Source: Lachnospiraceae bacterium MA2020 (lineage in GTDB: Bacteria; Bacillota; Clostridia; Lachnospirales; Lachnospiraceae). From it: a stretch of 64,000 nt of DNA. Positions 54,274 through 62,885 of this stretch are shown here, piece after piece. Each line of letters begins with the position of its first letter. Within the stretch, counting starts at the first letter, position 1. A program made the position numbers and the translations under genes. The stretch covers positions 124,001-188,000 of the forward strand of contig JQKK01000007.1 in the NCBI GenBank assembly GCA_000746015.1. The letters are read 5' to 3'. Below the pieces are notes generated by a model. It searched no databases. It saw nothing but the letters and a program-made list of their open reading frames with translations, and was not told the origin of the DNA.

Positions 54274-55659
54274 TCAAACTGCTTCCATGATCTCGCCAAC
54301 GCTGCTTGATGGGTCCTCAATACCTCTGAAAAGTATCCTCATCATGTAGTAATAAAGTATTTCCATATCTTTTTCACCAAGCTTTACTGTCTGGTAATGA
54401 TATGAGAAATTTAAGCCGCCATCTTCAGTATGTGTTACTGTAAGATACATCTTCTTAGTTGCAGCTCCGTTTGCAAACCACTTGGAATGCATTGGAACAT
54501 CCTTTAAGAACGGATTTTCAATCTTTCCTGTCATTGGCTGGTAAGTGAGATAACAGCTTTCGTAAGTAGTATCTTCCGGTGTATTATAGCGTTTTCTCAT
54601 CTCTTCACGTATATATTCAGGATCATAATTACTATGCATATATATGCTGTTCTGAACATTCTGAATTTCATAAGCTGCGTCAAGAAATTCTGTGTCAGCT
54701 GAGATAACTGTACGACAAGGGAACATAATTGTTCTGCTTCCGCCTGATGTCCAGTCATCGTGAGTTGATCGTCTGGCAATAAAGTTTTCTATTGTGATAT
54801 CTTCCTGTCCGTCGTTGACTTTTGAAAGATAAGTTCTTATACCAAGTAGTAATAAGTTAGTCATAGAAAGCTGATGCTGTGTGCAGAAGTCGATCAGAGC
54901 CTTGGTAGCTTCAGGCTCAAGCTTATAGTCTTTTACATCAACGAATAATTCCTTTCTCTCGATGTCAGCGGCACGAAGCTTTGGATTTTTATGCTTTTTT
55001 CTTGCTTCTTCAAGAACTATAGGCCCCTGGATATCTGAGTAAAGCGGCTCGCCTAAAGCATCGAGCTGATCATCCCAAAATTTTTTGTCCTTAGCGAAAC
55101 GCTTTTCGTTTGTGGCTTTTTTGATATCTGATTCCAATACTTTCTCAAAATCTGCAAGATCCTTTGGATAATCGGTTCCAAACTTATAATGTGTGTAGAG
55201 CTGCATGATGTCTTTAACCATTACCATAAGTGCACAGGAATCAACAAGTCTGTGATCCATGTGTACGAAAAATCCATTATATCCGTCCGGCAGCTTTACC
55301 ATGATGAACTCATACATCGGAATATCATCGCCATCAAATGTATTATATGCCCACTGCTGCATAACAGTGTCTGCCTCAGCCAAAGTCATATTTGTAAGGT
55401 CACGTAACTGAATATCTCTTGAATCACCACTGGAAAGATACTGTTTAATAGCTCCCTTCTTGTCGCTCTTAGTAAAGCGAAGCCTTAAACATCCATATCT
55501 TTGTGTCTCAAGCTGCAGACATTTCTTCAAAAGTCCGAAATCCATTTCTGTCTTAAGTGAAGCAACAATACTAACTCCCGACACCTGCTGAGTTCCATAT
55601 TCCCTAATCCATTGATAGTGCATATTCTGAGCTGCTGTCAGAGGATATGTTTTTTTCAT
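54274..55659 (-). CDS. Stand-alone condensation-domain / acyltransferase protein
   Basis: A 461-residue protein of the chloramphenicol-acetyltransferase-like fold shared by NRPS condensation domains, PapA acyltransferases and WS/DGAT enzymes. The catalytic motif HHxxxDG appears as DHRLVDS with H136 and D140, so the general-base His is present while the first His and final Gly differ. No signal peptide or membrane helix. First gene of an operon with an ACP and an adenylating ligase. I infer it moves the ACP-bound acyl group to an amine, alcohol or second acyl carrier, making an amide or ester. The acceptor is unknown. AAAGGGG lies upstream of the ATG. Confidence 0.8.
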   Translation of the reverse strand: MKKTYPLTAAQNMHYQWIREYGTQQVSGVSIVASLKTEMDFGLLKKCLQLETQRYGCLRLRFTKSDKKGAIKQYLSSGDSRDIQLRDLTNMTLAEADTVMQQWAYNTFDGDDIPMYEFIMVKLPDGYNGFFVHMDHRLVDSCALMVMVKDIMQLYTHYKFGTDYPKDLADFEKVLESDIKKATNEKRFAKDKKFWDDQLDALGEPLYSDIQGPIVLEEARKKHKNPKLRAADIERKELFVDVKDYKLEPEATKALIDFCTQHQLSMTNLLLLGIRTYLSKVNDGQEDITIENFIARRSTHDDWTSGGSRTIMFPCRTVISADTEFLDAAYEIQNVQNSIYMHSNYDPEYIREEMRKRYNTPEDTTYESCYLTYQPMTGKIENPFLKDVPMHSKWFANGAATKKMYLTVTHTEDGGLNFSYHYQTVKLGEKDMEILYYYMMRILFRGIEDPSSSVGEIMEAV

Positions 55660-55820
55660 AATTATTTAAAACCCCTTTCAAAATTCTTTAAGATTTTGTT
55701 AAGGATTAAATTAGCACATTAATCTACTAAATCAAATAGGTTATGATAGTTAATGAACAATATCAAACAAATTGACCGAAACATATCGAACAATTAAAAT
55801 AAATGTGTATGATTGAATAC

Positions 55821-55859
55821 AAAAATACGAGTAGGAAAGCTTATTTGCTATCCTACTCG
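55821..55859 (-). terminator. Terminator of the Lys/Glu-rich protein gene
   Basis: A 13-bp stem with one mismatch (55828-55840 / 55847-55859). On the minus strand it is followed by TTTTT (A-run 55821-55825). It ends about 20 nt past the stop of the gene at 55881. Confidence 0.8.
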
Positions 55860-55880
55860 CAATAATGATCATTTTGAATG

Positions 55881-56630
55881 TCAGCCCTTTAAATCAAAGT
55901 GCTGACCTACTTTCTTTTCTTCATCTGACAGGATTGAATCAGAGCGCTTGTTGAAATAGTAATCGGTAATAAGGTTCTTTAACTCATCAACACTATCAGC
56001 GGTGAAAGTCTTATACTTTTCTTCCGCCTTTTTCGCTTCAGCCTTCTTTTCTTCAGCCTTTTTCTCTTCTTTCTTTTTTTCGGCTCGCGCTTCTATCCGC
56101 TCTTTTTGCTTTTCATTAGCGTCTTTAAGTACCGCGAAGAATTTGGCAGTGCCGTCATCAGCTATAGAGATACCATAGTTTACAATATCATCACCCTGGC
56201 CAGAATCCTTGAGGGACTGCATCATTTCGTCAAGCTGTGATACTGCGCTGACAATTACACCTTCTATCTTCTTTCGATAGTTTTCATCCGTAGCCATACG
56301 CTCAATCTTATCGGCATCAATAAGGATGGTTGTTTTATCATCGCTAGCGTATCCATACGGATTTGAATTGACTTTGTCGATCTCGTCAGTACTTACAAGA
56401 ACAAAATCGAGATCAGAAAACTTTTCTTTGAGCTGCTGATAATACTCTTCAGCTTCTTTTGAAAGCTTCACGTTTCCAACGGTTTTACCATAGGCAGTTT
56501 CCTTCATTTCAGGCATCTTATTGATATTTTTAGTGTTGCCGCTCTTGCTTTTACTGGTATTCTTTACATTTGTGTTTGACATGTAAGACGAGTAAACGTT
56601 ATTCATTGTGGTATTGGTACTTATTGACAT
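55881..56630 (-). CDS. Lys/Glu-rich soluble protein, DUF6033-like
   Basis: A 249-residue protein of unknown function. It has a Ser/Asn/Thr-rich disordered N-terminus (about 1-45), a globular part (about 50-170, LDFVLVSTDEIDKV, TTILIDADKIERMATDENYRKKIE), then a highly charged helix of repeated KKAEEKKAE-type units (about 175-205) and a short C-terminal segment. It resembles a Lachnospiraceae family I associate with DUF6033, but that name is from memory. AGGAGG precedes the ATG, with GCCGATAT, a flagellar sigma-factor type -10 box, about 80 nt upstream. It is followed by a strong terminator. Confidence 0.7.
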   Translation of the reverse strand: MSISTNTTMNNVYSSYMSNTNVKNTSKSKSGNTKNINKMPEMKETAYGKTVGNVKLSKEAEEYYQQLKEKFSDLDFVLVSTDEIDKVNSNPYGYASDDKTTILIDADKIERMATDENYRKKIEGVIVSAVSQLDEMMQSLKDSGQGDDIVNYGISIADDGTAKFFAVLKDANEKQKERIEARAEKKKEEKKAEEKKAEAKKAEEKYKTFTADSVDELKNLITDYYFNKRSDSILSDEEKKVGQHFDLKG

Positions 56631-56705
56631 ATCCTTGTCCTCCTATTTCCCTGATAAATCCTTTTATCAGAGCGAAGCAAAAATACACACACTTCTTCAA
56701 ATAGT

Positions 56706-56713
56706 ATATCGGC
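56706..56713 (-). promoter_or_regulatory. Possible SigD/sigma-28 type -10 box
   Basis: GCCGATAT on the minus strand matches the flagellar sigma-factor -10 element, about 75 nt upstream of the gene at 55881-56630. No matching TAAA-type -35 box is seen at the expected distance. Confidence 0.3.
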
Positions 56714-56821
56714 ACAAAATGCAAAAACCATAATAGATATATGACTATTTTTGTGTTATTCTGAGATTATACAGTAAACATTTTTAAGCTTACTGTTATA
56801 GTGAATTTTTGGAGACATCAG

Positions 56822-58681
56822 ATGAGAAGACGTGTACAAAAGAGTATCTCACGATTCTTTACGGAAATGTTTCTTCTATTCCGCAAAAGCTTCATGATGA
56901 TATATAAGAATTTCTTTTTAATTGTGGCTTTTTTGATCATTTATTCAGTGTTTAATATCGCACTAACTTATATGCTGGTAAATTTTCTTACCTCTATTGC
57001 GCTAAAACTTACAGGCTTTACTTACATCGGGCCAGATAACATGCTTAAGTTTATCAGAGCCCCTGGCACTATCTTACTCTTGCTGCTTTTGAGCATATGT
57101 ATGTGTCTTTTGCACATCATGGAAATGTCGAGCCTTATGCATGCATACAGTTTATCGATGACCGGGCGCAAGGCAACACTTAAAGGTATGATAAGTGCTG
57201 GAATACTGTCGAGTGCGAAAACGTTTCATCCAAGGAATTGGTTAATACTTCCATTCATACTTATACTTATGCCATTGTCCGGATTTTTCTCATTCTCGTT
57301 TAATTCTCTGCAGGCCAATATCCCGGGTTTCGTGCAGGAATTTATTAATGAGAATAAGCTTTACCACATTTTGTACCTGGGATTTGACTTTATATTATTG
57401 CTGATAGTTATTACTTATATATACGCGATGAATTTTTACCTGTTGGGGAATAAAAGCTTTAGCGATTCTTGTAAGGAAAGCCGTAAACTTATATCTAAGC
57501 ATCGTATCATTACAGTTTTTTACATGTGGTTTGCAGCGGTTCTTTTTTCAATCATAGTGACAGGTATAACAACGGCGGCTACTACTGTATTGCATGAGCT
57601 GACTACGCTTTCGCCAATAATTAAATCAAAGACGGATGAATTGAGACTTGCGCACTGGATCGTGGTTACAAATGACTTTATGGCATATATCACGGCACCT
57701 GCGATAAATGTAGCATCACTTACTACTCTTTTCTTCCACTATTTAAAAGAAAAGCCTATGATCTCTTTACTAAAGAATGAAGATTACGAAGAAAGAATGC
57801 TTAGCAGACGGTTGGCTTTATCATTGATCGCAGCGCTTATCGGTCTTTTAAGTTTCACACTGTATAATAGCTTTCCGTATTTTTTAGCTCCAAAAAATGA
57901 AGAATTATCTCGTCCTGCGATAGTTGCGCATCGAGGCGATTCGGTCAATGCACCGGAAAATACCCGTCCTGCATTTGAACTCGCGCTTCTTGAGAATGCT
58001 GACTGGGTTGAGCTTGATGTAGAGCAGACATCTGATGGCGAAATTGTAGTGTGCCATGATGACAATCTGCAGCGGATATGTGGTAAAAAGCTGTATGTGC
58101 ATAATCTTACACTGCCGGAAATACGTCAGCTTGATATTGGTTCATGGTTTTCTAAGGATTTTTCGGATGTAAGAATATCGACACTTGATGAGATACTTAA
58201 GCTTTATAAGAATCAGATACCGGTTCAGATAGAAATAAAATATTCCGGATATAATAATCGTCTTGAGGAAAACATCCTTAAAATAGTAAATAAGAATGGC
58301 ATGCATGATCAGGTGATAATCACTTCGCTTAAGTCAAAGCCGTTAAAAAGAATTAAAGAACTTGATCCCACGATGATAACAACTTACTCAATGTTCTTTT
58401 CATGGCAGCATATTGAAGATATACCTTATTCCGACTATTATACTGTTGAGGAAAGCAATATTGATCCTATGCTGGTCTACAATGTACACTCAGCTGGCGG
58501 AAAAATATTTGCATGGACTGTTAATTCAGAAGACAGCGTACAGTATCTTGTAGATTGTGAAGTAGATGGAATTCTTACAGACGATCCAAATATGATGAAA
58601 AAAGCTTTAGAGAATTGTAAATATACATCAGGAATTCAACAGTATTTTAGATTATTTACAGACGCAATGAGAAAGTACTAA
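56822..58681 (+). CDS. Membrane glycerophosphodiester phosphodiesterase
   Basis: A 619-residue protein. The N-terminal half (about 10-345) is a membrane domain with six or more hydrophobic helices, like the GPDPase_memb family. The C-terminal catalytic GDPD TIM barrel starts at about 365 with AHRGDSVNAPENT (H370), followed by ELDVEQTSDGEIVVCHDD and, near the end, FAWTVNSED and GILTDDP, all family signatures. It would hydrolyse glycerophosphodiesters such as lipid head groups or lipoteichoic acid units on the outer face. ATG 56822 is chosen because GGAG lies 6 nt upstream; an in-frame GTG at 56801 lies before that site. Stand-alone gene. Confidence 0.92.
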   Translation: MRRRVQKSISRFFTEMFLLFRKSFMMIYKNFFLIVAFLIIYSVFNIALTYMLVNFLTSIALKLTGFTYIGPDNMLKFIRAPGTILLLLLLSICMCLLHIMEMSSLMHAYSLSMTGRKATLKGMISAGILSSAKTFHPRNWLILPFILILMPLSGFFSFSFNSLQANIPGFVQEFINENKLYHILYLGFDFILLLIVITYIYAMNFYLLGNKSFSDSCKESRKLISKHRIITVFYMWFAAVLFSIIVTGITTAATTVLHELTTLSPIIKSKTDELRLAHWIVVTNDFMAYITAPAINVASLTTLFFHYLKEKPMISLLKNEDYEERMLSRRLALSLIAALIGLLSFTLYNSFPYFLAPKNEELSRPAIVAHRGDSVNAPENTRPAFELALLENADWVELDVEQTSDGEIVVCHDDNLQRICGKKLYVHNLTLPEIRQLDIGSWFSKDFSDVRISTLDEILKLYKNQIPVQIEIKYSGYNNRLEENILKIVNKNGMHDQVIITSLKSKPLKRIKELDPTMITTYSMFFSWQHIEDIPYSDYYTVEESNIDPMLVYNVHSAGGKIFAWTVNSEDSVQYLVDCEVDGILTDDPNMMKKALENCKYTSGIQQYFRLFTDAMRKY

Positions 58682-58698
58682 ACTAATATTTAAATTTG

Positions 58699-58788
58699 AA
58701 AAGATTCTTCGCTAATGCTTAGAATGATATTACTAATTATCATCATATAATTAATTGTCATTCTGAACGAAGTGAAGAATCTTTTTTT
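58699..58788 (+). repeat. Long imperfect palindrome resembling a widespread intergenic repeat; also a terminator
   Basis: Arms AAAAGATTCTTC (58699-58710) and GAAGAATCTTTT (58774-58785) plus inner arms AGAATGA (58721-58727) and TCATTCT (58758-58764), with AT-rich complementarity continuing to the centre. It ends in TTTTTTT and lies between convergent genes, so it can terminate the phosphodiesterase mRNA. The right arm closely resembles the TGTCATTCTGA..GAAGAATCT element that I recall from intergenic regions of many unrelated bacteria. Confidence 0.7.
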
Positions 58789-58813
58789 GCTTAATTGATA
58801 TTATCTTTAAGTT

Positions 58814-59914
58814 TTAAGCTTCAAGCTTTAATTCGCCCTGCTTAACCCATCCAAGCTGCATTACGATAGCGTGAATGATCAGTGAAAGGATAGCCGGAAG
58901 TACAAATGAAATAAGTACAAGACCAATCCAGTCAAAAGCTGTGATTGCTGACTTTGAACCTTCAGCGATATCATTTACCCAGCCGGTATAAACACCGATC
59001 TGACCAACAAAGCCACATGTTCCCATTCCGGAAGAAACCGGTGCTCCATTCATCTTAAGCTTAAATATGCATGTTGCGATGGGACCTGTGATCGCTGATG
59101 CAAGTGTTGGAGCGATCCATACTCTTGGGTTTTTAACTATATTTCCCATCTGAAGCATTGAGGTTCCGATACCCTGAGATAAAAGTCCACCCCACTTGTT
59201 TTCCTTAAATGAAATAACGGCAAATCCGATCATCTGTGCAGAGCATCCTGCTACTGCTGCTCCACCGGCAAGACCTGTAAGACCAAGTGCTGCGCAGATT
59301 GCGGCAGAAGAAATCGGCAATGTAAGTGCCATACCTACAAGAACTGAAACTAAAATACCCATAAGGAATGGCTGAAGCTCTGTTGCCCACATGATGATAT
59401 TTCCAATAGCCATAGCAGCCTTTCCAAGTGGTGGTGCGATAAGCCATGAAAAGAAAACTCCGACTCCTATAGTTACAAGTGGTGTAACAAGAATATCGAT
59501 GCGTGTTTCTTTTGATATAGCCTTTCCGAACTCAGCAGCAAGAATCGCAACAAAAAGAACAGCTAAAGGACCACCTGCTCCACCGAGAGCATTAGCAGCA
59601 AATCCTACGGAAATCATTGAAAACAGGACAAGAGGCGGGCATTTAAGCGCATATCCGATAGCAACTGCCATAGCAGGTCCACTCATAGCAGATGCTATTC
59701 CGCCAACAGTGTATTCTGCTCCACCTACAGTTGCAACAACAGATGTCAAAAACGGGATATGGAACTGAGTGCCTATCGTGTTGATGATCGTTCCGATAAG
59801 CAATGAACAGAAAAGTCCCTGAGCCATGGCTCCAAGGGCATCTATTCCGTACCTTTTTAATGAGATTTCAATGTCTTTACGCTTCAAGAAGCTCTGTAAA
59901 CTATTTTTCTCCAT
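58814..59914 (-). CDS. PfoR-like PTS EIIC-type membrane protein
   Basis: A 366-residue integral membrane protein with about nine Gly/Ala-rich hydrophobic segments, of the PTS_EIIC_2 family (PfoR-like). Typical stretches are TSVVATVGGAEYTVGGIASA, the GGAGGPLAVLFVA segment and APTLASAITGPIATCIF. No IIA or IIB domain or gene is nearby, so phosphotransferase sugar uptake is not shown; PfoR homologues have been described mainly as orphan EIIC-like proteins. ATG 59914 is chosen since AGAGGTGG lies just upstream; an in-frame GTG at 59923 overlaps that site. Transported substrate unknown. Confidence 0.85.
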   Translation of the reverse strand: MEKNSLQSFLKRKDIEISLKRYGIDALGAMAQGLFCSLLIGTIINTIGTQFHIPFLTSVVATVGGAEYTVGGIASAMSGPAMAVAIGYALKCPPLVLFSMISVGFAANALGGAGGPLAVLFVAILAAEFGKAISKETRIDILVTPLVTIGVGVFFSWLIAPPLGKAAMAIGNIIMWATELQPFLMGILVSVLVGMALTLPISSAAICAALGLTGLAGGAAVAGCSAQMIGFAVISFKENKWGGLLSQGIGTSMLQMGNIVKNPRVWIAPTLASAITGPIATCIFKLKMNGAPVSSGMGTCGFVGQIGVYTGWVNDIAEGSKSAITAFDWIGLVLISFVLPAILSLIIHAIVMQLGWVKQGELKLEA

Positions 59915-60073
59915 AATAACCACCTCTATAAGATATAGCTTTATATTTGATTAATCATGTCGGATGTCCGTTTTTGTACCGTCTCAGCTTCGCTATCGAC
60001 GACAAAAAAGGCTCCTGCATCGGTATACAGATGCTGATGTTAGTTTATCAGCTGTCTTGTCAGTTGTCAAGAC

Positions 60074-60113
60074 AAAAAATATGTGGTTAACATAATTAAC
60101 TTATGTTAACCAC
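60074..60113 (-). terminator. Palindromic terminator after aminotransferase, copy 3 of three
   Basis: Perfect 13-bp arms (60083-60095 / 60101-60113, arm GTGGTTAACATAA) with a 5-nt loop. On the minus strand it is followed by ATATTTTTT (A-run 60074-60079), about 30 nt past the gene stop. Confidence 0.75.
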
Positions 60114-60142
60114 TTGCGAATATTATCTATATAATTCCAAAA

Positions 60143-61438
60143 TTAATCTTCTGCCAGAGCTTTAAGATATTTATCAGCTGCTACAAGACGAGCACAAACT
60201 GTAAAGATATCCATTGCAAGCTTAAGATCACCGAGAGAAGGGAATGTAGGAGCAATACGGATATTGCTGTCCTTAGGATCTTTCTTGTATGGATATGTTG
60301 CACCGGCACCTGTCATAGTAACGCCAGCCTTCTTAGCCTTATCTACGATTGCCTTAGCACATCCTTCAGGAGCATCAAAGCTGATGAAGTAGCCGCCCTT
60401 TGGCTTTGTCCAGCTTCCGATACCGCACTCTGTAAGATCTCTGTCAAGAATCTCAAGTACAGCCTCAAACTTAGGTCTGATGATATCTGCATGCTTTCTC
60501 ATGTGCTCTTTCATGCCGTTGATATCACCAAAGAATCTTACATGGCGGAGCTGATTTACCTTGTCATGACCAATTGTCTGATGGCAAAGCTGTGTCTTAA
60601 TATCCTCAAGGTTGTTGCATGATGTTGCGATCGCAGCAATACCACTACCTGGGAATGTGATTTTTGATGTTGAAGAGAACTTGTAAACCATGTCAGGATT
60701 TCCGGCCTTCTTACACTCATGAAGGATTTCGATGAGGTAATCCTGATCATTATCATAAAGGTGATGAATACCATATGCATTATCCCAGAAGATACGGAAG
60801 TCTTTTGCAGCTGGCTTAAGACGTGCAAAACGACGTACTGTATCATCAGAGTATGAGTATCCCTGTGGATTTGAATACTTAGGAACACACCAGATACCCT
60901 TGATAGACTCATCAGAAGAAACAAGTCTCTCAACCTCATCCATATTAGGACCGGTTGGAGTCATATCAACATTGATCATCTCGATGCCAAAGTACTCTGT
61001 AATAGCAAAATGTCTGTCATATCCAGGAACAGGACAGATAAACTTTACTTTATCGAGTTTACACCAAGGAGTATTTCCCATGATACCATGAGTAAATGCT
61101 CTTGAAACAGTATCATACATTACATTAAGTGAAGAGTTACCATAGATAATGATATTTTCAGGCTTGTTTTCCATCATGTCGCCAATGAGTTTCTTGGCTT
61201 CATCAATACCTGTAAGCACGCCATAGTTTCTGCAATCTGTACCGTCTTCACATGAAAGGTCTGCTTCAGAATTGAGTGTATCCATCAAACCCATGGAAAT
61301 ATCAAGCTGCTCACGGCATGGCTTTCCTCTTGCCATATTCAAGCTAAGCTCCATCTCCTGAAATTTCTTGTACTGTGCCTTGAGCTTTACGATTTCCTGC
61401 TCGAGTTCCTGACGGTTCATTTCCTGATACTTTTTCAT
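60143..61438 (-). CDS. PLP-dependent aminotransferase (aspartate aminotransferase-like)
   Basis: A 431-residue fold-type I aminotransferase of the Asp_aminotransf (formerly Aminotran_MocR) group. The PLP Lys lies in SSTSKITFPGSG, with the conserved Asn/Asp/Tyr elements in YSNPQGYSYSDD and FWDNAYGIHHL. The N-terminal coiled helix (QELEQEIVKLKAQYKKFQEME) is usual for this family. No DNA-binding domain is present, so it is an enzyme and not a MocR regulator. AGGAGAG lies before the ATG. The amino donor is not certain; aspartate or alanine are likely. Confidence 0.9.
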   Translation of the reverse strand: MKKYQEMNRQELEQEIVKLKAQYKKFQEMELSLNMARGKPCREQLDISMGLMDTLNSEADLSCEDGTDCRNYGVLTGIDEAKKLIGDMMENKPENIIIYGNSSLNVMYDTVSRAFTHGIMGNTPWCKLDKVKFICPVPGYDRHFAITEYFGIEMINVDMTPTGPNMDEVERLVSSDESIKGIWCVPKYSNPQGYSYSDDTVRRFARLKPAAKDFRIFWDNAYGIHHLYDNDQDYLIEILHECKKAGNPDMVYKFSSTSKITFPGSGIAAIATSCNNLEDIKTQLCHQTIGHDKVNQLRHVRFFGDINGMKEHMRKHADIIRPKFEAVLEILDRDLTECGIGSWTKPKGGYFISFDAPEGCAKAIVDKAKKAGVTMTGAGATYPYKKDPKDSNIRIAPTFPSLGDLKLAMDIFTVCARLVAADKYLKALAED

Positions 61439-61456
61439 TTTGCTCTTACTCTCCTA

Positions 61457-62884
61457 TCAAATGCTGCTTTTTTTGTATCTATATACAAGCTCAACCTCGC
61501 CATTATCAGCTATTTCTAATGAAAGCTGATTTTTGAGTTTGCGCTTGATAAACGAATTAAATTCTTCATTGTTCATCGTTATTCTGGTACGTGCAAGTAC
61601 TTCATTCATTAAATGAATAAGATTTAAATTTAACGATGCTTTGATAGAACGTGCTAACTCTTTCTGTATTGCTGCAAGCTTAATATCCTCGCCGCCTCCT
61701 GCGTAAAAATCATCGATATAGCAGTAAAAAATATCACTTTTAATTAATACTTCCTTTAAGGCATAACTGCATTTGTCATGCTCAACCATAACCATAAAGT
61801 TTGCATCCGGAAGTTCCTCGATAAGTCCCCAGTAATCTGAGTCACTTGATACGAGTACAAATGAATCAACATTATTTGAATAGAACTCCTTACATGTCCT
61901 TGCGGCAACCTTTACATCAGCAAGGGACTTGTTGTCCTTAAGGCGTTCGATCATTATGTATTCTACTCTAAGATCTATAAATGATGCAAGCATTTCCCAT
62001 GCGGAAGCTGCATGAACATCATCGAAAAGTATTATTTTGTCAATTTTCGCGAGTTTATTTTGATCTAGATTACGAATGGCTGCACATAGATTATAAGGGT
62101 CTGAGTTTTCACAGTCAACAATGAATACACATTTTTCACTATTTTCTATAAAAGTGTATATATTAGATTTTGTCTTTTCACTTACATCTGAGACTAAACT
62201 GAGGTTTTGAAATTCATTATTATTCCATTTATATAGCAGAGTAACAAACTTTTTATCGCAGTATAAAATGTTGCCTTCATCCTCTGCAGGCCAGTTCATA
62301 TATACCTGATACGGATAATACTGCATATTTGCATAGTAGAATTCTGCTGCTTTTTTTGTGCCTGATTCTGTAAGACCATTTGGCATAATGAATAGATTTG
62401 CTATATAACTCCACTCAATGCCATCCGGGAAAATATCACGGCAATTATTGATTCTATTTTTTATATTTTCGTTTAAATTAAATAAAAATGGGCTTGGTTC
62501 TTTTAAATTTACGTATATATTGATACCATCGTCAGAAAGCTGCTGCATAGAATTAACGGGCATATACTCCGGCATGGCCATCATACTTCTACCCTCTCTT
62601 TGTATTCCCTGACAGATTTTTAAGAAATTACGTTCTAGTTGTGTTCGTAAGATACATAGATTTCTGATTATTCTTGCTTTTTTCTCTTTTTCAAGTTTAT
62701 TATAAATTTCAATTTTGGGTGGTTCAAAATCTAATTCAAATATTCTTTTAGGAACACCTATCAAATATGCAAATTTTGATATTATCTCATAATGTTCACC
62801 ATGTCTCAAAGTCTCATAATTTGGTAACTCTGGGATAAAAGAGGCTAAGTTTACAGAAAGCCCCTTCATTTTTTCAAGATCCAT
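61457..62884 (-). CDS. NYN/PIN-like domain protein (predicted nuclease)
   Basis: A 475-residue protein. The N-terminal 240 residues are unrecognised and mostly helical. Residues about 250-365 resemble an NYN/PIN-type nuclease: VFIVDCENSDP, then KIDKIILFDD, LADVKVAARTCKEF and VLVSSDSDYWGLI, giving the acidic set D257, D323, D348 and D350 expected for metal-dependent RNA cleavage. A C-terminal helical part follows. Start: ATG 62884 is 1 nt past the phosphatase gene with AAGGAG 12 nt upstream; ATG 62896 would overlap and abut that site. Possible RNA decay or defence role; target unknown. Confidence 0.72.
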   Translation of the reverse strand: MDLEKMKGLSVNLASFIPELPNYETLRHGEHYEIISKFAYLIGVPKRIFELDFEPPKIEIYNKLEKEKKARIIRNLCILRTQLERNFLKICQGIQREGRSMMAMPEYMPVNSMQQLSDDGINIYVNLKEPSPFLFNLNENIKNRINNCRDIFPDGIEWSYIANLFIMPNGLTESGTKKAAEFYYANMQYYPYQVYMNWPAEDEGNILYCDKKFVTLLYKWNNNEFQNLSLVSDVSEKTKSNIYTFIENSEKCVFIVDCENSDPYNLCAAIRNLDQNKLAKIDKIILFDDVHAASAWEMLASFIDLRVEYIMIERLKDNKSLADVKVAARTCKEFYSNNVDSFVLVSSDSDYWGLIEELPDANFMVMVEHDKCSYALKEVLIKSDIFYCYIDDFYAGGGEDIKLAAIQKELARSIKASLNLNLIHLMNEVLARTRITMNNEEFNSFIKRKLKNQLSLEIADNGEVELVYRYKKSSI

Positions 62885-62885
62885 A

